Positions 1-7,719 of a stretch of DNA of 37,822 nt are shown piece after piece. Source of the DNA: a virus. The DNA is taken from positions 1 to 37,822 of the IMG/VR virus record IMGVR_UViG_3300034111_000310; one strand, 5' to 3'. The translations under genes were made by a program, and so were the position numbers. The notes under the pieces are model-generated. The model was not told where the DNA came from and did no database searches. It worked only from the letters and a program-made list of their open reading frames with translations. Every line of letters starts with the position of its first letter. The first letter of the stretch is position 1.

Positions 1-127
1 TCCGGCCTGATATCGTTCTTGTTAGATCTCTTGTCGTACTTGCCTTGCATCGCGCAAAAGAAGTCGCCGATGTCGATCACCGGCGCGTTGCGCTTGAGCG
101 CGAGATCGAGATGCCGCTTGAGCATCG
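1..127. repeat. Terminal direct repeat, left copy
   Basis: The first 127 bases are identical to the last 127 (37696-37822). The join falls inside one continuous reading frame, the metallophosphoesterase, so the ends overlap and the molecule closes into a 37,695-bp circle. A length of exactly 127 equals a common maximum assembly k-mer. It is therefore more likely an assembly overlap of a circular or terminally redundant genome than a biological short terminal repeat (inference). Confidence 0.95.
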
Positions 128-272
128 TGCGGTCGCAGTGCGGGTTGTCCCAGTGGACGTCGGACTGAAGGAGAAAGTACTGCTCGTCACCGACCCGAGG
201 CAGATCGACCCGAAAGCGGTGGACGTTGCGCGCGACTTCCGAGAAGCTCCACCGCTCTTTTGTTGGTGTCAT
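1..272 (-). CDS. Metallophosphoesterase, N-terminal part (continues at 37695-37092 across the join)
   Basis: This is the 5' part of a calcineurin-like phosphoesterase that crosses the circle junction. The ATG at 272-270 begins MTPTKERW, and the frame runs through position 1 into 37695 and ends at 37092, giving 291 residues. Seen here are the first metal-binding motif D38-V-H40 (in SDVHWDN) and the G69-D70 motif in DIGDFF. Later motifs lie in the part at 37092-37822. The start is chosen because ATG overlaps the stop of the small upstream gene as ATGA, implying translational coupling. There is no Shine-Dalgarno sequence. The family hydrolyses phosphoesters using two metal ions; the substrate is unknown. 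In phages such enzymes often sit near DNA-metabolism genes, but a DNA-processing role here is only inference. Confidence 0.85.
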   Translation of the reverse strand, partial: MTPTKERWSFSEVARNVHRFRVDLPRVGDEQYFLLQSDVHWDNPHCDRTMLKRHLDLALKRNAPVIDIGDFFCAMQGKYDKRSNKNDIRP

Positions 273-367
273 AAAATAAGCTCTAGGAAGTCAGGCGCGT
301 CTGGATCTTCGTCCAGAACCATATCGGTCTCGATCTGAATAAACCGAAACGATTTAATCGGCCTCAC
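269..367 (-). CDS. Very small conserved-looking protein, 32 aa
   Basis: A GTG-started frame of 32 codons fills the gap between the distal tail gene and the metallophosphoesterase. Its GTG overlaps the upstream stop as GTGA, and its TGA overlaps the downstream ATG as ATGA. This double coupling is the main evidence that it is real. The product begins MRPIKSFRFIQIETD and continues with an acidic segment LDEDPDAPDFLELIL. No domain is recognised and no membrane segment is visible. It could be a small virion-associated or regulatory protein; its function is unknown. The alternative is that it is only a translational relay that carries ribosomes to the phosphoesterase start. Confidence 0.55.
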   Translation of the reverse strand: MRPIKSFRFIQIETDMVLDEDPDAPDFLELIL

Positions 368-714
368 ACATTTAGAGCATCGGTCAAATCCAGCTCCGTC
401 AGACCAGCGCCCGGCGTGATTAGCGCGCCCTCGGCCTTCGCGACCTCGTAAATCTGATGGCGAATCGCATCGGTCATCGGCTCCAGCGCCGCGAGCACCG
501 CGCTGCCAAAGTACTGGTCGAACTTCTCGTCGTAGATTCGCAGCCGGGCCAGCGTGGAAGCGATTGGCTGGCCTGCGACCGCGACCTCATGCGAGACGTA
601 AAGCGCAAGCCGCGCCGTGCATTGCCGCGAGGCTCGGTCCCACGAGTACACGTCACACCGGATGTAGTTGCCCTCGATGCCGCTCGGCAGGGTGATGCTT
701 TTTTGAAGTGCCAT
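364..714 (-). CDS. Small distal-tail-region protein, 116 aa
   Basis: The product begins MALQKSITLPSGIEGNY and is 116 residues long. Proteins of this size and pattern (a short beta-rich N-terminus, an alpha-helical middle, a segment with EKFDQYF) often follow the host-specificity or fibre gene in siphophages. I therefore read it as virion-associated or tail-tip accessory, by position rather than by domain. The ATG at 714 is preferred over an upstream in-frame codon because the extension overlaps the gpJ-like coding region and is Arg/His-rich, like an out-of-frame shadow. It lies 14 nt after the gpJ-like stop and its own stop overlaps the start of the 32-aa gene. There is no SD; the leader is A/C-rich (AAACGAATACACATC). 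Confidence 0.7.
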   Translation of the reverse strand: MALQKSITLPSGIEGNYIRCDVYSWDRASRQCTARLALYVSHEVAVAGQPIASTLARLRIYDEKFDQYFGSAVLAALEPMTDAIRHQIYEVAKAEGALITPGAGLTELDLTDALNV

Positions 715-728
715 GATGTGTATTCGTT

Positions 729-3700
729 TTAATCGTACTCGATGAACTCGAAGGAAACGCGACGCAAACCTGCGCCGATGTTCGTGCCGTCGTAAGTGTA
801 GACCTCGATCACGGCGTTGGTCGCAGAGTTGTTCACGTCGTCCCAATCGTACCGCCAGCCGAGCGACGTGTCTGAGGTGATGCACCCGCTTGCGACATCC
901 GGCTTCGTCGTGAAGCCTCGGTTCGTCAGGTCGATGTTAAATTTCTCCGCCGCTGCACCGCCCGCAAGCGACACGGTCGAATTGATGGGGAAGCGCGCGA
1001 TGACCGCTCGCACCGACGCCGCCCCGAGCGTTCCGGTCTTGATGAAGTCGCTCGATACCGTGTCCGAAGTGACGTCGCCACCGGTGATGTTGATGGTCGC
1101 CCTGTTCTGCGCGCCGACGTTTCCAGCGTAACCGATCGTCCACGCAGCCGGGCCCGAGGTCACCCAGTCCGACTTGTTGCCGGTAAAGTCTATGAATCGC
1201 ATCCACGCTCCGAAGCTCAAGAATGACGGAACCGTGTAGATCGGCCATTCCGCGCTGTCAGCCGGAACAGATTCGCCGACGTCGGTGGAAAGAGGCTTAC
1301 TGCCACCACCGGTGAGCTTGATGATGTACTCGGCAAACCGAATGTCTTTGTCGGTCGGTCTATTCCATCTGAGCCACGATCCAAAGGAGAGAGTACTTAC
1401 CCCTCCGCTCGACTCGTACACCGGCGGGAAGTCATCGCCAAAGGTCGGCGCGGCGGTCGTGACTCCGGTCGGGTCCGCAGGCGCGGTGCTCTTGTTCGGC
1501 GCAGTCCGAGAAAGCGTCGAGCTTATCGCTGACGCAGCGCCGGAGAACGAAAACGCTTCGACCGCGAACTCATAAGCGACGCCGGGAGAAAGATCGTCGA
1601 TGCTCGAATTGACCGAGCCGACCGCGACCTGATCGCCAACGATGAATCCGCTTGCTCCGCTGCGACGGTAGAGTGAGTTCATGCCGATCGCGCCCGACGG
1701 CAGCGCAGGCAAGGCAATCGTAATGCGAGCGAAGACCGTACCGTCGCCTGAGAGGTAGGTCGCTTCGCTGACGAACGTCGGCGCGCTCGGCGTCGCGGGC
1801 GGCGTCGTATCGACTGAGCCTTCAGGCACGACGACCGGCGTGATCGCAACAATTGCGGAGAACGCGCTCTCCTCCTCGATGCGGTTGATGTCAGTGATCT
1901 TGTAATGATAGGTCGTGCCGATCACGACATTGAGATCCACGAAGCGAGACGCGGCGACTTCGGCGATCTTGTTGTACGTGCCGCCGCTGCCCGTCTCAGA
2001 TCGATAGACTCCATACTCTGAATGATCCGGCTCGGTGCTGTCGTCCCAGTCCAGCGAGACCGCCTTGCCCGTGCCCGCTGTCGCCGTGACTCCGGTAGGC
2101 GTGCCCGGTAGCGTCGTGCGCGCTGCGACTGTGATCGATCCCGAAAGGTAGTTTGTCGTGACCTTGAAGTACGACTCGCCAAAGATTCGGACGTTGTACC
2201 CTGTCCCGATCTTCACGTCGCTTGAGATGTAGTCCTCATCCTGCGTGCCCTCGACGCGGCTCCACGTCAGGTAGGTCGTGCTTGCGATAGGCTTGTATTC
2301 GATGACGACCGCGCCGCCGCTTTGGATGAACTGCTCGGACGGTGGCGTCCACTCGACCTTGATTCGCGGGATCGTCGTGCCGTCCGCTTGAATAAACTGC
2401 GTCGTGCCGTCTGCCGTGAGCACAAGGTTCGTCGGAGCGTCGAGCGTGAACGGATCAGGCAGCGTCGTGTTTGCCGCGTCTGCGACCGCGATCTCGTCGG
2501 CCACCGTCCACGAGTAAACGCTCGATGCCGTCTCGCGCAGCGTCATGTCGATGTAGAGCTGCGGCGGATTGCCGTCGCTCGCGAAGTTCCACTCCATGAC
2601 CTCGAACACCTTCGCGGACCAGCCGAGCTTCGCGTTCGTGATCATCACCGTGTCACCGGCGCGGACCTGCATTGCCTCCAGCCGGAAGCGCGCGGTGAAG
2701 GTGATCTCCTCGCGGGCGCGTCGCAGCTCGATGACTCCGAGGCGTTGCGCGCAGCTCGGCGAAGTCGTGAACGGGAGCACCACGTCGCGGACGAACTTCA
2801 CGCCGTTGTCCGCCGTGACGTAGGTCGCGGACGAGATCGAAGGGAAGTCGGAGACCTGCCATGCGTTCTTCTCGCTGACGTACACGCCCTTGACGGTGTT
2901 GACCCGGTCGCGTGCGCTCGTGCGCGTCTGCACGTTGAGAGGACCGACGAAGTGCTTCTCGTTTAGCGTCACGGTCGGGATGCGATAGCCGCCCGCGTAG
3001 GCGACGATCTTGCCGCCAGAGTACGCGATCAGACCACCCATCGCGGAGAGGAGCTTGCCGATGTTCTCGTCGGGCGACGCGCTTGTCGCGATCACGCCGT
3101 TGCACTCGTAGCGGTTCTCATAAACGACCGGCGAGACCGGGAGAATCTGCACCTGCTCGTCGCAGATGTTTGCTGCCGCGTTGATCGCGGTCACGTCGAT
3201 CTCGGTCGCGCTCATGCCCATGCCTAGCGCGGAGTCCGTGAGATAGTCGCGCAGGCAGAGCGCAGGGTTCGCAGAGTAGGCCGTCGTGCTCGTGCGCGTA
3301 TCGAGCACTTTCTTGCCCTTGATCACGGCGGAGATGTTCGGGATGCCGCTCGGGTACTTCTCGGTATCCCACGTCAGGCGGACGTAAACGTAGGCGATGC
3401 CAGAGAGCTTGTGGTCGGAGGTCCACCGGCCATCGGTCAGGCTCGCCGTGTCGGTCACGAGATCGGAGTCCGCGAGTTGCGTTGACTCGCCGAGGTGCTT
3501 GTTCACGCGAGCCACGCCAGCGTAGAAGCCGGTCGGCGTGTTGCCGGAAAGCGGAACCAGCTCGTCGTTGAAGTAGATTTCCTCGATCTCCTCGATCTCG
3601 TGGCCGGCCAGAGCGACGACAATGTGCAGGTACTGGTTTGTGCTCCCGGTCGTGCTCATGTACACGATCGTTCCAGAAACCCTGCTGCGACCGTAGGCGA

Positions 3701-3905
3701 CGGTCCTCGCCGAGATCGGAGAGCGCACCATCTGCGACCGGCTCGCCATTGAGCTGTCCGCAAAACTCGGAGGCTTCGGCGCGAGGAGCTTCGACGCCGC
3801 CATCGACGCAGCCGTGACTGCGATGAATTTTACAACCGCCGTGAGTGTTATCGTTTTTGCTGCGGCAACAGTAGCAGCGATCAGAGCTGGAATTGCTTGC
3901 GGCAT
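729..3905 (-). CDS. Tail tip / host-specificity protein J-like
   Basis: This 1058-residue central tail-tip protein resembles lambda gpJ. The N-terminus has a hydrophobic Ala/Val-rich segment (PALIAATVAAAK, about residues 5-40) typical of this family. The next approximately 450 residues look like the phage-tail_3/TipJ body, for example EIEEIYFNDELVPL and NRYECNGVI. Fibronectin-type-III-like modules then follow, recognisable by TPTGVTATAGTGKAVSLDWD, GVYRSETGS and a later copy around PTFVSEATYLS. The C-terminus is beta-rich. Lambda gpJ is about 1130 residues, so the size fits. The start at 3905 (MPQAIP) lies 1 nt after the gpK-like stop; a longer frame would run into that gene. The protein should complete the tail tip and bind the host receptor, but the receptor cannot be inferred. 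It is the last gene of the tail cassette before small accessory genes. Confidence 0.85.
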   Translation of the reverse strand: MPQAIPALIAATVAAAKTITLTAVVKFIAVTAASMAASKLLAPKPPSFADSSMASRSQMVRSPISARTVAYGRSRVSGTIVYMSTTGSTNQYLHIVVALAGHEIEEIEEIYFNDELVPLSGNTPTGFYAGVARVNKHLGESTQLADSDLVTDTASLTDGRWTSDHKLSGIAYVYVRLTWDTEKYPSGIPNISAVIKGKKVLDTRTSTTAYSANPALCLRDYLTDSALGMGMSATEIDVTAINAAANICDEQVQILPVSPVVYENRYECNGVIATSASPDENIGKLLSAMGGLIAYSGGKIVAYAGGYRIPTVTLNEKHFVGPLNVQTRTSARDRVNTVKGVYVSEKNAWQVSDFPSISSATYVTADNGVKFVRDVVLPFTTSPSCAQRLGVIELRRAREEITFTARFRLEAMQVRAGDTVMITNAKLGWSAKVFEVMEWNFASDGNPPQLYIDMTLRETASSVYSWTVADEIAVADAANTTLPDPFTLDAPTNLVLTADGTTQFIQADGTTIPRIKVEWTPPSEQFIQSGGAVVIEYKPIASTTYLTWSRVEGTQDEDYISSDVKIGTGYNVRIFGESYFKVTTNYLSGSITVAARTTLPGTPTGVTATAGTGKAVSLDWDDSTEPDHSEYGVYRSETGSGGTYNKIAEVAASRFVDLNVVIGTTYHYKITDINRIEEESAFSAIVAITPVVVPEGSVDTTPPATPSAPTFVSEATYLSGDGTVFARITIALPALPSGAIGMNSLYRRSGASGFIVGDQVAVGSVNSSIDDLSPGVAYEFAVEAFSFSGAASAISSTLSRTAPNKSTAPADPTGVTTAAPTFGDDFPPVYESSGGVSTLSFGSWLRWNRPTDKDIRFAEYIIKLTGGGSKPLSTDVGESVPADSAEWPIYTVPSFLSFGAWMRFIDFTGNKSDWVTSGPAAWTIGYAGNVGAQNRATINITGGDVTSDTVSSDFIKTGTLGAASVRAVIARFPINSTVSLAGGAAAEKFNIDLTNRGFTTKPDVASGCITSDTSLGWRYDWDDVNNSATNAVIEVYTYDGTNIGAGLRRVSFEFIEYD

Positions 3906-3906
3906 T

Positions 3907-4311
3907 TTAAATTCTCCACGCGGTCTCGACGTTAGAAATCGGCATAAAAACAAGACCAGTCTTCGCGACAAAGACTGTCGTCGGACCGATGCAAATTCCG
4001 AGCGTTATGCCGCCCCCAGCTTGCTGTGCAACGATGTCGCCGCGCCTCGCCTGCTGCGGCGCGACGCGGTGCAGACGCAACGCATCGACCAAAGCCTCGA
4101 CGCCGCCAGCTTCGTCGAGAACGCGCATCGCACCGAGCCCCGACGAGTAGCTACCGCGCCACGTTTCGGCGTAATCTTTGCCCGTGCAGAGCTCCACCCA
4201 GTCCGCCGCAAAGAGGCAGCAGTCGTTTGAGCCCCACGCGAAAGGCTCGCTTCGCTTCCTTTCGATGTAGGCCGAGAGCAGGTCCGGCCAGTTGTCACGG
4301 CGAGCGATCAT
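3907..4311 (-). CDS. gpK-like NlpC/P60-fold tail assembly protein (DUF6950 type)
   Basis: This 134-residue protein carries the segment FAWGSNDCCLFAADWVELC (about residues 24-42). That is the Cys-containing helix of the small NlpC/P60-like proteins placed just before gpJ, often annotated DUF6950. The C-terminal half has the usual GDIVAQQ strand and ends FMPISNVETAWRI. The expected catalytic His of true NlpC/P60 peptidases is not evident in the strand ITLGICIGPTT. The protein may therefore be structural rather than an active cell-wall peptidase, which also seems common in this subfamily. It overlaps the upstream tail gene by 4 nt (ATGA) and is followed 1 nt later by the gpJ-like gene. Its role is tail tip assembly, or peptidoglycan passage if active. 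Confidence 0.7.
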   Translation of the reverse strand: MIARRDNWPDLLSAYIERKRSEPFAWGSNDCCLFAADWVELCTGKDYAETWRGSYSSGLGAMRVLDEAGGVEALVDALRLHRVAPQQARRGDIVAQQAGGGITLGICIGPTTVFVAKTGLVFMPISNVETAWRI

Positions 4312-4940
4312 TCGTAGGTCGTGGTCTCGTAGTTGGCGCCGCCGTGATCGTTGACCGGCGAGGTAAACTTTGCGTTGCCCCAGTAAATCTCCTTTTCCTG
4401 AATCGCGTTGACGAACTCCAGCCCCTTGTCGCTCGGAAAAAGCGCCTTCTGCTCCTCGTCAGTGTAACGCACCTCGCGCGGACGACGGAAGTCTACGAGC
4501 TTGTTTTCGGCATTCATTCCGATGATCGCCTGCTCTCCGTCGTCGTTGATCGTCATCACGTCCATGCGCCCGGCGAACACGGTCACGGGCGTCGAGACAA
4601 GCGTTCCGTCGCTCGCCATCGCCGCGAACAAGATCGAGCACTCCCTGCCCTGATAGTTTTCGGTGAGCGCAATCGCGATCTGCGCCGTCGGCACGCCCGA
4701 AAGCTGCATCGTGATCCCGCGAGCCGCGAGGTCAGTCGTCTCCTCAACCGGCGAGATCGTCCCGAGCGTGCCGATCCCGAGATAGCCTGTCCCGTTGTAG
4801 GTGATCGTGCCGTACCCGCTCCAAAGGTTGACCGGCGTCGAGAACGAAAGGCTCGCGAGGATGATCGGCGCAAGCTGCGACGCGCTGACCTGCGTCGTCA
4901 TGTCGTTACTGAGAGAACGTCCTGCGGTCGTGATGCTCAT
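4308..4940 (-). CDS. Minor tail protein, gpL-position (tail tip)
   Basis: This 210-residue protein contains the pattern PVNLWSGYGTITYNGTGYLG followed by ISPVEETTDLAARGI and ALTENYQGRECSILFAA. I recognise these from a family of phage tail proteins lying between the distal tail protein and the NlpC-like protein, near DUF2163 and gpL-like proteins. It probably forms part of the tail tip ring connecting the tube to the J-like tip. Its ATG shares one base with the TAA of the upstream gene (TAATG). It ends with a 4-nt overlap with the gpK-like gene, so the tip genes are translationally coupled. The assignment rests on sequence pattern and gene order; the exact lambda counterpart is uncertain. Confidence 0.65.
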   Translation of the reverse strand: MSITTAGRSLSNDMTTQVSASQLAPIILASLSFSTPVNLWSGYGTITYNGTGYLGIGTLGTISPVEETTDLAARGITMQLSGVPTAQIAIALTENYQGRECSILFAAMASDGTLVSTPVTVFAGRMDVMTINDDGEQAIIGMNAENKLVDFRRPREVRYTDEEQKALFPSDKGLEFVNAIQEKEIYWGNAKFTSPVNDHGGANYETTTYE

Positions 4941-5518
4941 TAGGCGACGTCCTCCACCACGCTAAAGCTGATCGTGTAGAATTTCGCGAGGTCGATGCTC
5001 CACTGCGTGCTTGATTCAGCGAGCCGGAACACGCCCTTTGCGCTGCTGTAGGTGATCGCCGTGCCGCCAGCGTAGGAGGCGCGCAGGACCGGGAAGAGAT
5101 CGACCGATGACGACGAGTTGACCTGCACCACCTTGTAAAGCGAGGTCGAGATTTGAATCCAGTCGCCGACCGCGAAGGTGCCGGTCGCGCCGCTGATCCC
5201 GAGCGTGGTCGTGTTCGCCGTCGCGCTCGACACGGTCAGCGTCCCGGTGACGTTGCCACGAGCGGTGGGGTTCGCGTAGTCGCCGAAATAGAACGTGCCG
5301 CGCTGCGCCGAGAGTAGGAACGAGAGCACCTGCTCAGCCTCCGCGCGTTGCATTGGCGGGCACTCAACGCTCCCGAGCCAGCCCTGCCCCGGCCAATTGT
5401 ACTGCTGGGTCTGAAGCGTGAACGGCGAGACGTTGCGCGAGGTCGCGCTGATGCCCGTGATCGAAAGGCTCGATGCTTCGAGCGCAGCCGGTGGGGTGAG
5501 TGGATAGGTGATAGCCAT
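4940..5518 (-). CDS. Distal/minor tail protein, gpM-position
   Basis: This 192-residue protein begins MAITYPLTPPAALEASSLSI. It has a receptor-less tail-tip look: WPGQGWLGSVECPPMQRAEAE, then a long Ser/Thr/Gly beta-rich middle that could be an inserted immunoglobulin-like or carbohydrate-binding module, and a C-terminus LAKFYTISFSVVEDVA. The position directly after the tape measure matches the distal tail protein (Dit or gpM). It starts 6 nt after the tape-measure stop with no SD (CATAACCCGCC before ATG). Its function is inferred mainly from gene order. Confidence 0.65.
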   Translation of the reverse strand: MAITYPLTPPAALEASSLSITGISATSRNVSPFTLQTQQYNWPGQGWLGSVECPPMQRAEAEQVLSFLLSAQRGTFYFGDYANPTARGNVTGTLTVSSATANTTTLGISGATGTFAVGDWIQISTSLYKVVQVNSSSSVDLFPVLRASYAGGTAITYSSAKGVFRLAESSTQWSIDLAKFYTISFSVVEDVA

Positions 5519-5524
5519 GGCGGG

Positions 5525-6832
5525 TTATGCGAACGCGGCGCGGTACGCTCCGCCGCGCCGGACCATGTCGGGAATCTCGGCCTTGAGGCGTTTGCGTTCG
5601 GATTCGAGGATCGGTCCGAGTTCAGACCTCGTGACTCCTGCCGCGATGTTGTAGGTGATGTTCACCGAAGGACCGCCGCCGCCTCCGCCAGATCGCATCG
5701 CGTCGTTCGGGACGATGGAGCCGCTGGAGCCGGGAACGAATAGCTCGGGACCGCGCTCGCCGACGAGATAGGAGCGTCCGCTGTTTACGGGTCCGCCGTC
5801 GGCGCGAGCGCCCGAGATAAGGTTCCCGATGCCTTTCGCGAGAGGAGCCGTCACGACGTTCTGAAACACAAGGCGCACCAAATCGAGGCCGAGCTGCTTT
5901 AGGACTTCGCTTAATTTTTGACCGGAGAAGATCGCATCCTCGAAGCCCGAGGCGATCATTTCGCCTGCCTGCATCGCTGGTTGATTTAAAAATTCTTGAA
6001 GGTCTGCAATCTCATTGGTTACACCGACCAGTTGCGCCTTTAAAACGATTTGCCTTTCGATCGATTGGTTTTCTTTAGCCATCAGCTCACCCATGATCCT
6101 AACGGAATCCATCTGTTTATTCCGCACCGCTTCTCCTACTGATACTTCTCCGGCAAACAAACGCGATTGAGCTTCACCGAGCTGATCCGTGACGACGGTG
6201 AACTGTTTGCGGAGTTCGAAACTTTCTTCCTCTAGTTTAAGACCTCGCTTTTTGTTTTCGTTTAAAAGTCTTTGAGCTTGTTCACGTTTTTCAGCTGATC
6301 CGACTGGATCAGTAGAAAAAGACAAAGCAGCTTCCCGCGTGAGCTGATTAATTCGCTGTTCTGTTTCAGCGAACAAAATGGATTCCGACTTCCCGATGTC
6401 GTCGAATTGTCGTCTGAGTTCGCTGAGGCGTTTTGCTGACGCATCGATCAACGGAGCGCCTTTTGCGAACCTCATATTTATCTCGTCTGCCTCTGTGCGA
6501 GCTGCCGAAAAAAGATTGATGAGCGATGAAAAAGTCAAAGCGACGGTCGCCTTAAGGCCCATCATAAATCCGTCCAGCTTCGAGGTGGCAGCTGAAATGT
6601 TGTCGATTTCTTTGGCCGAGAGACCAAATTCTTTCCCGTTCGCTTCCACTTCTCGCATCGTGCTCGCGATTTTCCCGAGACCGGCGACAACTACGCCGAT
6701 GCCTAAAAAGCTCTTGATCCCACGAGCCACGCTTTTGGTCGTCTTGTCGATGCTCGATAGGTTATTCTGCACGCTCGCAAAAGCCTGCTTCGTCGCGTCC
6801 ACCGCCCGCAGTGTAAATGTCGCTTCAGCCAT
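5525..6832 (-). CDS. Tail tape measure protein
   Basis: A 435-residue protein directly downstream of the G/GT chaperone genes, which is the defining position of the tape measure. It is helix-rich with heptad-like stretches (about residues 130-290) and a hydrophobic segment GIKSFLGIGVVVAGLGKI near residues 38-55. The C-terminal block GGPVNSGRSYLVGERGPELF is a hallmark shared by many lambda-like tape measures. By the rule of roughly 0.15 nm per residue the tail would be about 65 nm, which is short for a siphovirus (inference). The start overlaps the end of the frameshifted GT frame by 8 nt. The leader CTGCAAAAAGCTC has no SD. Confidence 0.85.
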   Translation of the reverse strand: MAEATFTLRAVDATKQAFASVQNNLSSIDKTTKSVARGIKSFLGIGVVVAGLGKIASTMREVEANGKEFGLSAKEIDNISAATSKLDGFMMGLKATVALTFSSLINLFSAARTEADEINMRFAKGAPLIDASAKRLSELRRQFDDIGKSESILFAETEQRINQLTREAALSFSTDPVGSAEKREQAQRLLNENKKRGLKLEEESFELRKQFTVVTDQLGEAQSRLFAGEVSVGEAVRNKQMDSVRIMGELMAKENQSIERQIVLKAQLVGVTNEIADLQEFLNQPAMQAGEMIASGFEDAIFSGQKLSEVLKQLGLDLVRLVFQNVVTAPLAKGIGNLISGARADGGPVNSGRSYLVGERGPELFVPGSSGSIVPNDAMRSGGGGGGPSVNITYNIAAGVTRSELGPILESERKRLKAEIPDMVRRGGAYRAAFA

Positions 6833-7306
6833 GAGCTTTTTGCAGTCGAGATTTGTGGTTTAGGTAAGCGATCCAGCCGTGCATTTCATCGGCTGGCATC
6901 GCGAGGACTTCGTGAGCAAATTTGCCGAGACGTTCCGCGATTGCGTAAACGGCGACGAGGTCGGCTCCGTCGTCGCCGTCGATCAGTTTTTTAGCTCATC
7001 AGCCTTTGGCGAGTCCGAGCTGATCATCTCATTCGCGACCCGTGCCACCACGTTGCTGTCAGCCTTGTTCAGCAGCGTCGGACGGTGCTCGATGGTAAAC
7101 AGTTTCTTCCCAGCCTCGTCGGTCGCCTTCATGATCAGGATGTCCACGAGCAGGTCCATGTCGCTTGCGACGCTCTTCTTGTAGACTCGGTTCTTTTCGG
7201 CGAGGGTCATCGGCGCGGAGTAGATCACGAGCTTCCACTCGGGCACCTCGATTCGCTTAGTGCCGAGGCTGTTGAAGTGTTCGCGGACGAGGTCGATGGC
7301 TTCCAT
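6825..7306 (-). CDS. Tail assembly chaperone GT, -1 frameshift fusion product
   Basis: This is the predicted frameshift extension of the upstream chaperone (6983-7306). After the codons CTA-AAA-AAC the ribosome can slip back one base on A-AAA-AAC (6992-6986). It then reads LIDGDDGADLVAVYAIAERL and later EVLAMPADEMHGWIAYL before a TGA at 6825. The fusion has about 160 residues, 53 of them specific to the T part. The T segment looks like known gpT-like tails (AMPADEMHGW is typical). It stays open until it overlaps the tape measure start by 8 nt, as expected for lambda G-T. The fusion should act with G as the tape-measure chaperone during tail assembly. Confidence 0.85.
6983..7306 (-). CDS. Tail assembly chaperone G-like
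   Basis: A 107-residue protein (MEAIDLVREHFNSLGTKRIE) between the tail tube gene and the tape measure, the classical position of lambda gpG. The sequence WKLVIYSAPMTLAEKNRVYK resembles the short beta-then-helix pattern of these chaperones. The ratio of this free form to the GT fusion sets tape-measure packaging in lambda; the same is inferred here. The start is preceded by a pronounced A/C-rich leader (7307-7324) rather than an SD. The frame ends ELKN-stop exactly at the slippery site. Confidence 0.85.
   Translation of the reverse strand: MEAIDLVREHFNSLGTKRIEVPEWKLVIYSAPMTLAEKNRVYKKSVASDMDLLVDILIMKATDEAGKKLFTIEHRPTLLNKADSNVVARVANEMISSDSPKADELKN
6986..6992 (-). promoter_or_regulatory. Programmed -1 ribosomal frameshift slippery site
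   Basis: On the minus strand the heptamer is A-AAA-AAC, in the correct register (zero-frame codons CTA AAA AAC followed immediately by TGA). It is one of the most efficient X-XXY-YYZ sequences known. The zero-frame stop lies one codon after the heptamer, and the -1 frame continues for 53 codons with tail-chaperone-like sequence. Confidence 0.88.
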
Positions 7307-7324
7307 GTGTGTGTTGTGTTTTTT
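7307..7324 (-). promoter_or_regulatory. A/C-rich SD-less translation leader of the G-like gene
   Basis: The bases immediately before the ATG read AAAAAACACAACACACAC on the coding strand. They contain no G and no Shine-Dalgarno sequence. The same style of leader occurs before the genes starting at 11275, 28875, 31477, 35063, 35578 and 36946, suggesting a shared initiation signal (inference). Confidence 0.55.
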
Positions 7325-7331
7325 GATTACG

Positions 7332-7718
7332 TTAGACCGTCAGAGTCGAGAGCACGCCGTTGCCCTCGAACGCGACCGACGCTTCGACAAGGCCGTCAAA
7401 GGACGCAGTGGGGTTAAACTGCGTGACGATAGCCGAGCCGCTGTAGTAGGTGTCAGACGCCGCAGCGCCCTCGGGATAGAGGTTTAGGGTCACGGTCGAT
7501 CCAATGGTGATCAGGATCTGACCCGCGTCGCCCTCGTCCCAGAACAGGTCAGCCGTCGCGCTCCACGACTTCATCGACGCCTTGCGCGTGCGGTAGGTGT
7601 CGCCGATCACGCTGTCCTCGACGGTGTCGGAGGTGTGGGTCAAAGCGTAGTTTCTCAACTCGCCGATGGTGGTGGAGGAAATTTTGACGAGCCCCTCCCG
7701 GCCCAGATAAGTTGCCAT
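7332..7718 (-). CDS. Major tail tube protein
   Basis: A 128-residue beta-rich protein just upstream of the tail chaperone genes. It begins MATYLGREGLVKISSTTIGE and has the pattern ALTHTSDTVEDSVIGDTYRT followed by KSWSATADLFWDEGDAGQ. That pattern is typical of TP901-1/lambda-V type tail tube subunits, which polymerise into the tail tube. It starts one base after the tail-terminator stop; the leader CTGACCAACGACTAAC has no SD. Being a major virion protein, it should be one of the most abundant proteins in a virion proteome. Confidence 0.8.
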   Translation of the reverse strand: MATYLGREGLVKISSTTIGELRNYALTHTSDTVEDSVIGDTYRTRKASMKSWSATADLFWDEGDAGQILITIGSTVTLNLYPEGAAASDTYYSGSAIVTQFNPTASFDGLVEASVAFEGNGVLSTLTV

Positions 7719-7719
7719 G

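Noticed and set aside
1-127. True short direct terminal repeats as in T7-like phages
   Set aside because: The length is exactly 127, a typical k-mer, and gene content is lambda-like with a gpA terminase, so an assembly overlap is the simpler explanation.
4026-4943. Long plus-strand open frame of about 305 codons, Arg-rich
   Set aside because: It lies opposite the gpK-like and tail-tip genes and has the Arg/Ala/His-rich composition of an antisense shadow in GC-rich DNA.
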